Positions 15,588 through 27,957 of a stretch of DNA of 27,957 nucleotides are shown piece by piece. Source of the stretch: JBFGCA01 sp041567315 (GTDB taxonomy: Bacteria > Acidobacteriota > Thermoanaerobaculia > Multivoradales > JAHEKO01). Under the pieces are notes generated by a model, which did no database searches, was not told where the DNA came from, and was given only the letters and a program-made list of their open reading frames with translations. Each line of letters starts with the position of its first letter. Position 1 is the first letter of the stretch. The stretch covers positions 1-27,957 of the forward strand of contig JBFGCA010000061.1 in NCBI GenBank assembly GCA_041567315.1, in the 5' to 3' direction. Made by a program: the position numbers and the translations under genes.

Positions 15588-16289
15588 ATGGTCGTCTACG
15601 GCTTCCACCCGGTGCGCGAGGCGCTCAGGCACCGCCCCCACCGGGTCCTCAGGGTGCTGATCGGGCGGGGTCGGGGCGGCGCCCGCCGCCGCGAGATCGA
15701 GGCGCTCTGCGACCGCCACGGGGTGACCCGCGAGCCGGCCCCCGAGTCGCGGCTGCGCGAGCTGGCGGCCGGGGTGCACAACGGCTTCGTGGCCGAGCTG
15801 GCGGGGCCGGCCGCCGCCGCCGTCCCACCGGCCGACCCCGAGCTGCTGGTCCTGGTCGAGGATGTCCGGGACCCGCGCAACCTGGGGGCGCTGCTGCGCG
15901 CCTGCGAAGGGGCCGGCGTCGGCCGGGTGCTGCTCCGCGACCGCGGCACCGCGCCGCTCAGCCCGGCGGCGGTCCGCGCCTCGGCCGGCGCCGCCGAGTG
16001 GCTGGCGGTGGAGCGGATCACCAACCCGGCCCGCTCGCTCGGCGAATTGAAGGACGCCGGCTTCTGGGTGTGGGGCGCCGACCCCGCCGGCCGGCCGCCG
16101 TGGGAGGTGGACCTCACCGGCAAGCTGATGCTCTGCCTGGGCGGCGAGGAGCGCGGCCTCCGGGCCCGCACCCGCGGCCTCTGCGACGGGCTGGTGGGCC
16201 TGCCGATGCGCGGCCGGCTGGAGTCGCTCAACGTCGCCAGCGCCGCCGCCGCCCTGCTCTACGAAGCGGTCCGCCAGCGCTCCGGCTGA
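15588..16289 (+). CDS. rlmB: RlmB-type SpoU 23S rRNA 2'-O-ribose methyltransferase
   Basis: This 233-aa SPOUT enzyme looks like RlmB/TrmH, which methylates the 2'-hydroxyl of a guanosine in 23S rRNA (G2251 in E. coli). The N-terminal substrate-binding domain starts VYGFHPVREAL. The knotted SAM domain has motif 1 DPRNLGALLRACEGAGV (Asn and catalytic Arg), motif 2 LCLGGEERGL and motif 3 LPMRGRLESLNVASAAAALLYE. The start is ATG 15588, 20 bp after frr; the longer open frame upstream is a shadow of frr. It is probably the last gene of the rplM transcript. Assignment to RlmB rather than another SpoU member is likely but not certain. Confidence 0.88.
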   Translation: MVVYGFHPVREALRHRPHRVLRVLIGRGRGGARRREIEALCDRHGVTREPAPESRLRELAAGVHNGFVAELAGPAAAAVPPADPELLVLVEDVRDPRNLGALLRACEGAGVGRVLLRDRGTAPLSPAAVRASAGAAEWLAVERITNPARSLGELKDAGFWVWGADPAGRPPWEVDLTGKLMLCLGGEERGLRARTRGLCDGLVGLPMRGRLESLNVASAAAALLYEAVRQRSG

Positions 16290-16304
16290 GCCCGGCCCCC
16301 GGAG

Positions 16305-16322
16305 GGCGGGCCCCGGCCCGCC
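16305..16322 (+). other. GC-rich hairpin after rlmB
   Basis: GGCGGGC (16305-16311) and GCCCGCC (16316-16322) form a perfect 7-bp stem with a 4-nt loop, 15 bp after the rlmB stop. No T-run follows, so it is at best a weak intrinsic terminator. It ends just before the -35 box of the tRNA promoter. Confidence 0.35.
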
Positions 16323-16327
16323 GGAGC

Positions 16328-16357
16328 TTGCCACCGAGGCGCTCCAGTAGCTAGACT
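16328..16357 (+). promoter_or_regulatory. Promoter of the tRNA-Thr/Tyr/Gly cluster
   Basis: TTGCCA (16328-16333) and TAGACT (16352-16357) are 18 bp apart. Transcription would start near 16364, about 50 nt before the first tRNA. The spacing and the -10 box are good, and the -35 box matches at five of six positions (TTGCCA against TTGACA). Confidence 0.6.
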
Positions 16358-16416
16358 TTCACCCGGCGAGGCGCGCGCCGCCGCGGGCCGGCCGGCGCAG
16401 AAGCCGGCGGACCGCC

Positions 16417-16491
<75 letters not shown>

Positions 16492-16521
16492 AAACCGGCG
16501 GGGCGTCGCCGAGACCCGAGT

Positions 16522-16608
16522 GGAGGCGTGGCAGAGCGGTCAAATGCACCAGACTGTAAATCTGGCGGGCTAAGCCCTACGGTGGTTCGAATCCATCCGC
16601 CTCCACCA
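16522..16608 (+). tRNA. tRNA-Tyr (anticodon GTA)
   Basis: An 87-nt class II tRNA with acceptor arms GGAGGCG/CGCCTCC, anticodon loop CTGTAAA (anticodon GTA), a long variable arm (GGGCTAAGCCC) and T loop GGTTCGAATCC. The 3' CCA is encoded. The long variable arm and the anticodon agree with bacterial tRNA-Tyr. Confidence 0.97.
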
Positions 16609-16625
16609 TCCCCATCCACCCTCGA

Positions 16626-16700
16626 GCGGGAGTAACTCAGTGGTAGAGTCTCGGCCTTCCAAGCCGTTGGTCGCGGGTTCGATTCCCGTCTCCCGCTCCA
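16626..16700 (+). tRNA. tRNA-Gly (anticodon TCC)
   Basis: A 75-nt tRNA with acceptor arms GCGGGAG/CTCCCGC, D arm AACTCAGTGGTAGAGT, anticodon loop CTTCCAA (anticodon TCC) and T loop GGTTCGATTCC. CCA is encoded. It is third in the same order as E. coli glyT. Confidence 0.97.
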
Positions 16701-17087
16701 CTTTCGTCCCGGCGCCGTTAGTCCGCGTGCCCCGCAGCCCGTCAAGCGCTACGGGGTGAACGCCCTCTCGGGCGGTCCAAATTCGACCACCGAGGCTCCT
16801 GGTCGGGTCCCACGGCGCCCGCCGGCTGCCGGCCCGGCGGCGCCTTTGCCCTTGGTTGGGCCGCCCCACCGCGCGGGGCCTTGGCCGAAGGTCTCTGCGA
16901 ACTCAGCACCTGTGCTACAGCCTTTGCAGGTTTCCGACAACTTTGACAGAGCGCCGTCGTGGCCAGGTCTCGCGAGGCGAAACCGGCGAGACCGGGTGAC
17001 GTGCTCGACCGCCCGTCCGGGCGGTGCGCCGCGGGTATCCGGAGGCTGGCAAAGAAGCCGGCCTCCATCAAGCCAGAGGAGGTTTGC
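16701..17087. other. Non-coding stretch with inverted repeats upstream of the lectin-like gene
   Basis: No gene is seen in these 387 bases. Inverted repeats occur at AGCAC/GTGCT (16905-16909 and 16912-16916), GGTCTCGC/GCGAGACC (16966-16973 and 16986-16993), ACCGCCCG/CGGGCGGT (17008-17015 and 17018-17025) and GGAGGCTGGC/GCCGGCCTCC (17041-17050 and 17057-17066, one G-T pair). A TTGACA lies at 16943-16948 but has no good -10 partner at 17 bp, so the promoter of the following gene is not fixed. Confidence 0.5.
16966..17066 (+). promoter_or_regulatory. Candidate structured 5' leader with three hairpins
   Basis: Three inverted repeats lie in about 100 bases: 8-bp arms at 16966-16993 (12-nt loop), 8-bp arms at 17008-17025 (2-nt centre) and 10-bp arms at 17041-17066 with loop AAAGAA. 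The last one ends 8 nt before the AGAGGAGG ribosome site of the lectin-like gene. This could be an mRNA leader or a translation control element; the function is unknown. Confidence 0.4.
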
Positions 17088-17663
17088 ATGTGTAGCAAGG
17101 GCCTGTTCCGGTGCTTGGGTGCCCTCAGCATCCTCGGCCTGTTCGCCTCGCCCGCGACGGCCTACGAGTGTAGTCCTGGAAAGGCCGCCTTCGAGGCGGG
17201 ACCGATCTGGGACAACGAAGACGCCCAGGGCAAGTGCCCTCAGGTGTGCGAAAAAAATGACGGCACCTGGGACGGGGGCTGGTGGACGACGGTCTGGGGC
17301 AAGATGTCGGTCTGTGAGTGCAGCACCTGCTGCGGCAACCTCGAGGCGGGACCTATCTGGAACCAGGAAGACGCCGCCAAGAAATGCCCGGCAACCTGCG
17401 GCAAGGCCGGCGGCGTCTGGAACGGCCAGTGGTGGACCACCGTCGAGGGCAAGATGTCGGTGTGCCAGTGCTGTGGCAACTGCTGCAAGCACGAGACGAA
17501 GGCGATCGAGGCCGGTCCGATCTGGGACAACAACGACGCCCAGAGGAAGTGCCCCGCTACCTGCGACAAGGCCGGCGGCAAGTGGGACGGCGGGTGGTGG
17601 ACCACCGTCCAGGGCAAGATGTCGGTGTGTCAGTGTGTTTCTTGCGCGTCGGCCGGGAAGTAG
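17088..17663 (+). CDS. Secreted cysteine-rich protein with three MVL-type (mannan-binding lectin) repeats
   Basis: The 191-aa product begins with a Sec signal peptide (hydrophobic LGALSILGLFASPATA, cleavage likely after residue 25). Three tandem repeats start at residues 36, 86 and 141. Each has the order EAGPIW-N-DA-CPxxC-W-G-WWTTV-GKMSVCxC. This agrees with the repeat of MVL, the Microcystis viridis mannan-binding lectin (AGPLW, AQ, GQWTTVV, MSV), but it adds a CxxxC and a CxC in each repeat, so disulphides are likely after export. MVL has two repeats and binds the core of high-mannose glycans; sugar binding here is inferred. The ATG at 17088 follows AGAGGAGG at ideal distance. The gene sits alone between tRNA-Gly and tRNA-Thr and has its own terminator. 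Confidence 0.88.
   Translation: MCSKGLFRCLGALSILGLFASPATAYECSPGKAAFEAGPIWDNEDAQGKCPQVCEKNDGTWDGGWWTTVWGKMSVCECSTCCGNLEAGPIWNQEDAAKKCPATCGKAGGVWNGQWWTTVEGKMSVCQCCGNCCKHETKAIEAGPIWDNNDAQRKCPATCDKAGGKWDGGWWTTVQGKMSVCQCVSCASAGK
17193..17648 (+). repeat. Three in-frame MVL-type repeats
   Basis: The coding repeats begin at 17193, 17343 and 17508, so the units are spaced 150 and 165 bases apart. The protein motifs EAGPIW, WWTTV and GKMSVC are kept in all three, while linkers vary. This points to internal duplication of one domain rather than recent copying, because synonymous bases differ. Confidence 0.85.
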
Positions 17664-17688
17664 GCGAGCCGAGACCTTGTAGGTCGAT

Positions 17689-17720
17689 GGCAGCGGGCTC
17701 CGCGCCCGCTGCCCTTTCTT
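17689..17720 (+). terminator. Rho-independent terminator of the lectin-like gene
   Basis: A perfect 10-bp stem, GGCAGCGGGC (17689-17698) and GCCCGCTGCC (17704-17713), with loop TCCGC, is followed by CTTTCTT. It lies 26 bp after the stop codon and separates the gene from the tRNA-Thr/tuf promoter. Confidence 0.85.
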
Positions 17721-17909
17721 GGCAGCCGTCGGTCCTGGCTCCGGCCGATCCCGTCGCTGCGTGACAGACCCGCCCAGGCTGTGAGCGTGAGGCCCAGGCT
17801 AGCGCTTCGGGCCGCCTTCTGGCAGGATTGCGTTGCCGGCGGGGCTTGGGCTCGGCTCGGCAGGCCGGCAGGTGGCCGGTGACCGGGCGGAGGCCCCGGC
17901 GAAGGGGGG

Positions 17910-17938
17910 TTTACAGGCCGACGGTGAGGGGGTATACT
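17910..17938 (+). promoter_or_regulatory. Sigma-70 promoter of tRNA-Thr/tuf
   Basis: TTTACA (17910-17915) and TATACT (17933-17938) have a 17-bp spacer, a near-consensus pair. Transcription should start near 17945, about 60 nt before tRNA-Thr. It can drive tRNA-Thr, tuf, tRNA-Trp and possibly secE onwards. Confidence 0.8.
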
Positions 17939-18004
17939 TCCCCATTCCGCCAGCCGGCGTCTGCTGGACGGCCGGCCGGGGGTGTTTTGTACGGTCTGTC
18001 CAGG

Positions 18005-18079
18005 GCCCACGTGGCTCAGGGGTAGAGCACTTCCTTGGTAAGGAAGGGGTCACCGGTTCAAATCCGGTCGTGGGCTCCA
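18005..18079 (+). tRNA. tRNA-Thr (anticodon GGT)
   Basis: A 75-nt tRNA with acceptor arms GCCCACG/CGTGGGC, D arm GGCTCAGGGGTAGAGC, anticodon loop TTGGTAA (anticodon GGT), T loop GGTTCAAATCC and an encoded CCA. It is in the position of E. coli thrT, directly before tuf. Confidence 0.97.
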
Positions 18080-18154
18080 TCGGGGCGGAAAGCGCGGTCG
18101 AGCCGCTGCACCTGCCGCAAGGCCCTCACACTCACAGGAGGAGCTTGATCGATC

Positions 18155-19348
<1,194 letters not shown>

Positions 19349-19382
19349 GCGGACGGAGCCGCGGACGACGGAAACGAACCAC

Positions 19383-19458
19383 AGGCCAGTAGCTCCAACG
19401 GTAGAGCATCGGTCTCCAAAACCGAGGGTTGGGGGTTCGAATCCCTCCTGGCCTGCCA
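19383..19458 (+). tRNA. tRNA-Trp (anticodon CCA)
   Basis: A 76-nt tRNA with acceptor arms AGGCCAG/CTGGCCT, anticodon loop CTCCAAA (anticodon CCA), T loop GGTTCGAATCC, discriminator G and an encoded CCA. It lies 34 bp after tuf and 32 bp before secE, a common placement. Confidence 0.97.
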
Positions 19459-19490
19459 CTGCGGCCGCCCCGGAGGTCCAGGACTAGCGA

Positions 19491-19703
19491 ATGATCTCGA
19501 TCGGCGACAGCCTGAAGCGGTTGCGGAGCTTTCTGACCGAGACCCGGTCGGAGCTCAAGAAGGTGACCTTCCCGTCCCGCGAGGAGGTGATCTCGACGAC
19601 CGTCGTGGTGCTGATCGCCAGCTTCATCTTCGCGTTCTATCTGTGGCTCTCGGACCTGGCGATCGTCAAGGTCTACGAGCAGATCTACAAGGTGTTCGGA
19701 TAG
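19491..19703 (+). CDS. secE: Preprotein translocase subunit SecE
   Basis: The 70-aa product is the short, single-helix form of SecE, which clamps SecY in the protein-export channel. The amphipathic part has FLTETRSELKKVTFPSREEV (about residues 14-33), the family's key segment with the conserved KKVTFP and WP-like turn. One transmembrane helix follows (about 37-55, TTVVVLIASFIFAFYLWLS). The ATG at 19491 has AGGA 7 nt upstream. secE is followed 12 bp later by nusG, as usual. Confidence 0.95.
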   Translation: MISIGDSLKRLRSFLTETRSELKKVTFPSREEVISTTVVVLIASFIFAFYLWLSDLAIVKVYEQIYKVFG

Positions 19704-19715
19704 GCGGGTGTTCGG

Positions 19716-20303
19716 ATGACGACGACGGCAGCGGGAGACGAGCGGCAGCAGACGCCGCCGGGCGAGGGCCGCTCGAACATGAAGTGGTACATCGTCCACA
19801 CCTACTCGGGGTTCGAGGACCGGGTCAAGGAGACCCTGCGCCAGCGGGCCGAGGCGCTCGAGATGGGTGGCGCCTTCGGCGAGATCCACATTCCCACCGA
19901 GAAGGTGGTGGAGTACCGGGGCGGCAAGAAGAAGGAGACCACCCGCAAGTTCTTCCCGGGCTACATCCTGGTGCAGATGGAGATGTCGGACAAGGCCTGG
20001 CACGTGGTCAAGAACACCCCCAAGGTGACCGGGTTCGTGGGCAGCGGCAAGAAGCCGACCCCCCTCACCCAGGAGGAGGTCGACCAGATCCTGCAGCAGG
20101 TGATGAGCGCCCGCGAGAAGCCCAAGCCGAAGTACATCTTCGAAAAGTCCGAGCCGGTCAAGATCATCGATGGACCGTTCAACAACTTCACCGGGGTGGT
20201 CGAGGAGGTCAACCTCGATCGCAACACCCTCAAGGTGATGGTCACCATCTTCGGCCGGCAGACGCCGGTCGAGCTGGACTTCCGGCAGGTCCAGAAGCTG
20301 TAG
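19716..20303 (+). CDS. nusG: Transcription termination/antitermination factor NusG
   Basis: The 195-aa product is NusG, which binds RNA polymerase and links it to Rho or to the ribosome. The NGN domain starts KWYIVHTYSGFEDRVKETL (residue 23 on) and has GEIHIPTEKVVEYRGGKKKE and FFPGYILVQMEM. The C-terminal KOW domain has KIIDGPFNNFTGVVEEVN. The start at 19716 adds about 21 residues of Thr/Gln/Pro-rich sequence. The ATG at 19779 would begin right at MKWYIVHTYSG, the family norm, and has GAGGG 10 nt before it, so it is a real alternative. The gene order secE-nusG-rplK is standard. Confidence 0.96.
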   Translation: MTTTAAGDERQQTPPGEGRSNMKWYIVHTYSGFEDRVKETLRQRAEALEMGGAFGEIHIPTEKVVEYRGGKKKETTRKFFPGYILVQMEMSDKAWHVVKNTPKVTGFVGSGKKPTPLTQEEVDQILQQVMSAREKPKPKYIFEKSEPVKIIDGPFNNFTGVVEEVNLDRNTLKVMVTIFGRQTPVELDFRQVQKL

Positions 20304-20359
20304 GCGCCGGCACGAGCGGCGGCCGACGGTAGCGAAGGTCTCCAGGAGGCGGTAGACGG

Positions 20360-20797
20360 ATGGCCAAGAAAGTCATCGGACAGATCAAGCTGCAGATCCC
20401 GGCGGGGCAGGCCAGCCCGGCGCCGCCGGTGGGTCCGGCGCTCGGCCAGGCCGGGGTCAACATCATGGACTTCTGCAAGGCGTTCAACGCTCGCACCCAG
20501 GACCAGAGCGGGCTGATCATCCCGGCGGTGATCACCGTCTACGCCGACCGCAGCTACACGTTCATCACCAAGACCCCGCCGGCGGCGGTGCTGCTGCGCA
20601 AGGCGGCCGGCATCGAGAAGGGGTCGGGCGAGCCCAATCGCACCAAGGTGGCGACGGTGACCCGCAGCCAGGTGGCGGAGATCGCCGACACCAAGATGCC
20701 GGACCTCAACGCCGCCAGCCTGGAGGCGGCGATGCGGATCATCGAGGGCACGGCGCGCTCGATGGGCATCGAGGTCGAGGCCGAGGAGGCGCGGTGA
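20360..20797 (+). CDS. rplK: 50S ribosomal protein L11
   Basis: The 145-aa product is L11, which sits at the base of the stalk in the GTPase centre of 23S rRNA. The N-terminal domain has KLQIPAGQASPAPPVGPALGQAGVNIMDFCKAFNART, with the proline pair tied to thiostrepton binding. The rRNA-binding C-terminal domain includes FITKTPPAAVLLRKAAG and the KMPDLNAASLEAAMRIIEGTARSMGIEV end. The ATG at 20360 follows AGGAGG at a slightly long distance. The stop overlaps the rplA start (GTGA). Confidence 0.98.
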   Translation: MAKKVIGQIKLQIPAGQASPAPPVGPALGQAGVNIMDFCKAFNARTQDQSGLIIPAVITVYADRSYTFITKTPPAAVLLRKAAGIEKGSGEPNRTKVATVTRSQVAEIADTKMPDLNAASLEAAMRIIEGTARSMGIEVEAEEAR

Positions 20798-21492
20798 GCA
20801 AGCGAGGGAAGAAGTTCCGGCAGGCGTCGGAGAAGATCGAGCCGCGGCCCTACGAGCTGGGCGAGGCGGTGGCGCTGGCCAAGGAGGTCGCCTTCGGCAG
20901 CTTCGACGAGACCTTCGAGCTGGCGGTGCGGCTCGGCGTCGATCCCCGTCATGCCGATCAGATGGTGCGGGGCACGGTGGCGCTGCCCCACGGCACCGGC
21001 AAGCAGCTCCGGGTCCTGGTGTTCGCCACCGGCGAGAAGATGAAAGAGGCCGAAGAGGCGGGCGCCGACTACGTAGGCGGCGAGGAGCTGGCCCAGAAGA
21101 TCAGCGACGGCTGGCTCGAGTTCGACGCCGTGGTGGCGACCCCCGACATGATGAAGATCGCCGGTCGCCTGGGCCGCATCCTCGGCCCCCGCGGCATGAT
21201 GCCCAACCCCAAGACCGGCACCGTGACCTTCGACGTCGGCGAGGCGGTGCGCCAGATCAAGGCCGGCCGGATCGAGTTCCGCGTCGACAAGGCGGGGATC
21301 ATCCACGCCCCGTTCGGCAGGGCCTCGTTCCCGCCCGACGCCTTGCGCGAGAACGCCGAGGAGCTGCTGCGCGCGATCCTGCGCGCCAGGCCGGCGGCCG
21401 CCAAGGGCCGCTATCTGATGTCGGTGAGCCTGAGCACCACCCTGGGACCAGGCATCCGCCTGGACCCGGCGGCGATCGGCGCCGAGGCCTGA
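20794..21492 (+). CDS. rplA: 50S ribosomal protein L1
   Basis: The 232-aa product is L1 of the large-subunit L1 stalk, which moves deacylated tRNA out of the E site. The N terminus is basic (SKRGKKFRQASEKI). The family stretch VRGTVALPHGTGKQLRVLVFA, the second domain ADYVGGEELAQKI and the signature GRLGRILGPRGMMPNPKTGTV are all present. The GTG start at 20794 overlaps the rplK stop by four bases (GTGA), so the pair is translationally coupled. In E. coli L1 represses its own operon by binding the rplK leader; no equivalent element was recognised here. Confidence 0.98.
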   Translation: MSKRGKKFRQASEKIEPRPYELGEAVALAKEVAFGSFDETFELAVRLGVDPRHADQMVRGTVALPHGTGKQLRVLVFATGEKMKEAEEAGADYVGGEELAQKISDGWLEFDAVVATPDMMKIAGRLGRILGPRGMMPNPKTGTVTFDVGEAVRQIKAGRIEFRVDKAGIIHAPFGRASFPPDALRENAEELLRAILRARPAAAKGRYLMSVSLSTTLGPGIRLDPAAIGAEA

Positions 21493-21506
21493 GGAGGAAC
21501 CCGAGG

Positions 21507-22040
21507 ATGCCCCTCACCTACGCCAAGAAGCAGGCGCTGGCCGAGCATTACAGCCAGGAGCTGGAAGCGGCGCCCCACGTCTTCCTGGTCGACTTCACCG
21601 GCGTCACCGTGCCCCAGGTCACCCAGTTGCGTTCGCGCATCCGCGAGGTGGGCGGGCGCTACGAGGTGGTCAAGAACCGGCTGGTGCTGCGCGCCGTCGA
21701 GGGCGCCGCGCTCGGCGGCGTCCGCGACGGGTTCAGCGGCGCCACCGCCCTGGCCTACTCGCCGGAGGACCCGGTGGCGCTGGCCAAGGTGCTGTCCGAC
21801 TTCGCCAAGGAGGTCCCCACCCTCAAGTTCAAGGGCGGCCTCCTGGCGGGCCAGCCGGTAGCTGCCGAGGAGGTGGAGCGCATCGCCCAGCTGCCGGGCC
21901 GCGAGCAGCTCATCGCCCAGTTGCTGGGCCTGCTGCGGGCGCCCATCGAGGGCCTGGCCCGGGTGCTGGCGGCGCTGCCGCGGCACCTGGTGGTGGCTCT
22001 CGATCAGGTCCGCCGCCAGCGGGAGACGAGCGGTAGCTGA
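21507..22040 (+). CDS. rplJ: 50S ribosomal protein L10
   Basis: The 177-aa product is L10, which anchors L7/L12 dimers at the ribosomal stalk. It begins PLTYAKKQALAEHYSQEL and shows VFLVDFTGVTVPQVTQLRSRIREVGGRYEVVKNRLVLRAV, the family core. The C-terminal helix that binds L7/L12 reads PIEGLARVLAALPRHLVVALDQVRRQ. GAGGAGGAAC lies just upstream of the ATG at 21507. Only 14 bp separate it from rplA, so no L10 leader RNA of the usual kind fits here. Confidence 0.97.
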   Translation: MPLTYAKKQALAEHYSQELEAAPHVFLVDFTGVTVPQVTQLRSRIREVGGRYEVVKNRLVLRAVEGAALGGVRDGFSGATALAYSPEDPVALAKVLSDFAKEVPTLKFKGGLLAGQPVAAEEVERIAQLPGREQLIAQLLGLLRAPIEGLARVLAALPRHLVVALDQVRRQRETSGS

Positions 22041-22102
22041 CCCGGTTTCATGACTTCAACCGATCGGCGGGCGCCGGTCGAGCAGTGCAAGGGAGACGAA
22101 CA

Positions 22103-22489
22103 ATGGCCATTGCGACCGAAGATTTCATCAAGCAGATCGACGAGATGAGCGTGCTCGATCTCGCCAACCTCGTCAAAGCGCTGGAGGAGCACTACGGGGT
22201 GTCGGCGGCGGCGGCGGCGATGCCGATGGCGGCAATGCCCGGGGCCGCCGGCGGCGCCGAGGCGGCGGCCGCCGAGCAGACCGAGTTCGACGTGGTGTTG
22301 ACCGCCATAGGTGACAAGAAGATCAACGTCATCAAAGCGGTGCGCGAGGTCACCAGCCTGGGGCTCAAGGACGCCAAGGAGCTGGTGGAGTCGGCGCCGG
22401 CGACCATCAAGGAGGCGGTCGCCAAGGACGAGGCCGAAGAGATCAAGAAGAAGTTCGAAGAGGCGGGAGCCCAGGTCGAGCTCAAATAG
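22103..22489 (+). CDS. rplL: 50S ribosomal protein L7/L12
   Basis: The 128-aa product is the stalk protein L7/L12 that recruits translation factors. The N-terminal dimerisation domain has IKQIDEMSVLDLANLVKALEEHYG. An Ala/Gly/Met-rich hinge (about residues 33-58) leads to the C-terminal factor-binding domain, FDVVLTAIGDKKINVIKAVREVTSLGLKDAKELVE. The ATG at 22103 is used because GGGAG lies 8 nt before it; an in-frame GTG at 22085 is less likely. The protein is separated from rpoB by 206 bp. Confidence 0.98.
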   Translation: MAIATEDFIKQIDEMSVLDLANLVKALEEHYGVSAAAAAMPMAAMPGAAGGAEAAAAEQTEFDVVLTAIGDKKINVIKAVREVTSLGLKDAKELVESAPATIKEAVAKDEAEEIKKKFEEAGAQVELK

Positions 22490-22590
22490 CCGAGCTCAAG
22501 TGATCGAGCCGAAGCAGTCGAGCCGAGTAGTGGAGTTCACGCAGAACTCGAGCAGGCGTCCGGTGGCAATCGACGCGACTGCCGTCAAGC

Positions 22591-22611
22591 CGGGCCGCAG
22601 CCGTCGGCCCG
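22591..22611 (+). promoter_or_regulatory. Hairpin in the rplL-rpoB spacer
   Basis: CGGGCCG (22591-22597) and CGGCCCG (22605-22611) form a perfect 7-bp stem with a 7-nt loop in the 206-bp space between rplL and rpoB. No T-run follows. A partial attenuator or RNase processing site between these genes is known in E. coli, so a comparable role is possible here. Confidence 0.4.
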
Positions 22612-22695
22612 CAGTCCGGCACCGTTTCGATGCGGCCGGCGGCCGGCATGCCGTCCTGAGACCTTCGACCCGCATCCCAAGCTGAGGATCGTTCG

Positions 22696-26952
<4,257 letters not shown>

Positions 26953-26983
26953 GAGCGACAGGTCAACGCCAGGAGGAACGCCA

Positions 26984-27957
<974 letters not shown>

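Larger units (their letters stand above)
17664..18004. other. Spacer between the lectin-like gene and tRNA-Thr/tuf
   Basis: These 341 bases hold the terminator at 17689-17720 and the promoter at 17910-17938. Between the two I see nothing convincing. After the promoter, CTGGAC (17964-17969) and GTCCAG (17998-18003) could pair and close the leader just before the tRNA. Confidence 0.5.

Noticed and set aside
16943..16971. TTGACA as the promoter of the lectin-like gene
   Set aside because: At 16-18 bp spacing the -10 region reads GGTCTC or similar, far from TATAAT, so I do not call a promoter.
21493..21506. An L10-type leader RNA before rplJ
   Set aside because: Only 14 bp separate rplA and rplJ, too short for the known leader.

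Overview
This is a GC-rich (visibly about 70%) bacterial chromosome segment made of ordinary, densely packed housekeeping genes. The order of the right half (rplM-rpsI-rpsB-tsf-pyrH-frr-rlmB, then tRNA-Thr/Tyr/Gly, tRNA-Thr-tuf, tRNA-Trp-secE-nusG-rplKAJL-rpoBC) is widely conserved in bacteria. The left half looks most like Acidobacteriota, possibly the Thermoanaerobaculia. That guess rests on the class V aminotransferase-SerA pair, a cytosolic DUF1343/NamZ-type protein, and an RpoB with a four-CxxC-type zinc-ribbon insert near its N terminus. It is an inference from memory of these families, and no taxonomic search could be run.

Layout. 97-804 (-): a family 2 glycosyltransferase of the TIGR04283 type. 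869-2942 (+): moaC, a DUF1343/NamZ-like gene and an unrecognised 139-aa gene, each overlapping the next by ATGA. 2943-3528: a 586-bp non-coding stretch with several inverted repeats. 3529-6285 (+): a class V aminotransferase and serA, a probable serine biosynthesis pair. 6301-11490 (-): ubiE/menG, folD, coaE, rdgB-like, purB and an RlpA lipoprotein, mostly overlapping or closely spaced. 11491-11721: a divergent regulatory region with a near-consensus sigma-70 promoter and a structured leader for rplM. 11722-16289 (+): rplM, rpsI, rpsB, tsf, pyrH, frr and rlmB. 16328-19458: the translation tRNA/tuf cluster. 19491-27957 (+): secE, nusG, rplK, rplA, rplJ, rplL, rpoB and the start of rpoC, which runs off the window.

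The most unusual item lies between tRNA-Gly and the second tRNA-Thr. The tRNA cluster is in the same order as E. coli thrU-tyrU-glyT-thrT-tufB, but it is split by about 1.3 kb. This insert carries a secreted, cysteine-rich protein with three tandem repeats resembling the mannan-binding lectin MVL of Microcystis. The gene has a strong ribosome binding site, a row of inverted repeats upstream, and its own rho-independent terminator. A fresh sigma-70 promoter follows for tRNA-Thr-tuf. The neighbouring tuf gene shows a switch in codon use: ACG-rich for most of its length, then ACC-rich like its neighbours near the 3' end. This suggests a recombinant origin.

Several genes seem to lack Shine-Dalgarno sequences. 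Two of them (the aminotransferase and ubiE) have a -10-like hexamer 6-7 nt before the ATG, which suggests leaderless transcripts alongside normal ribosome binding sites on the ribosomal protein genes.
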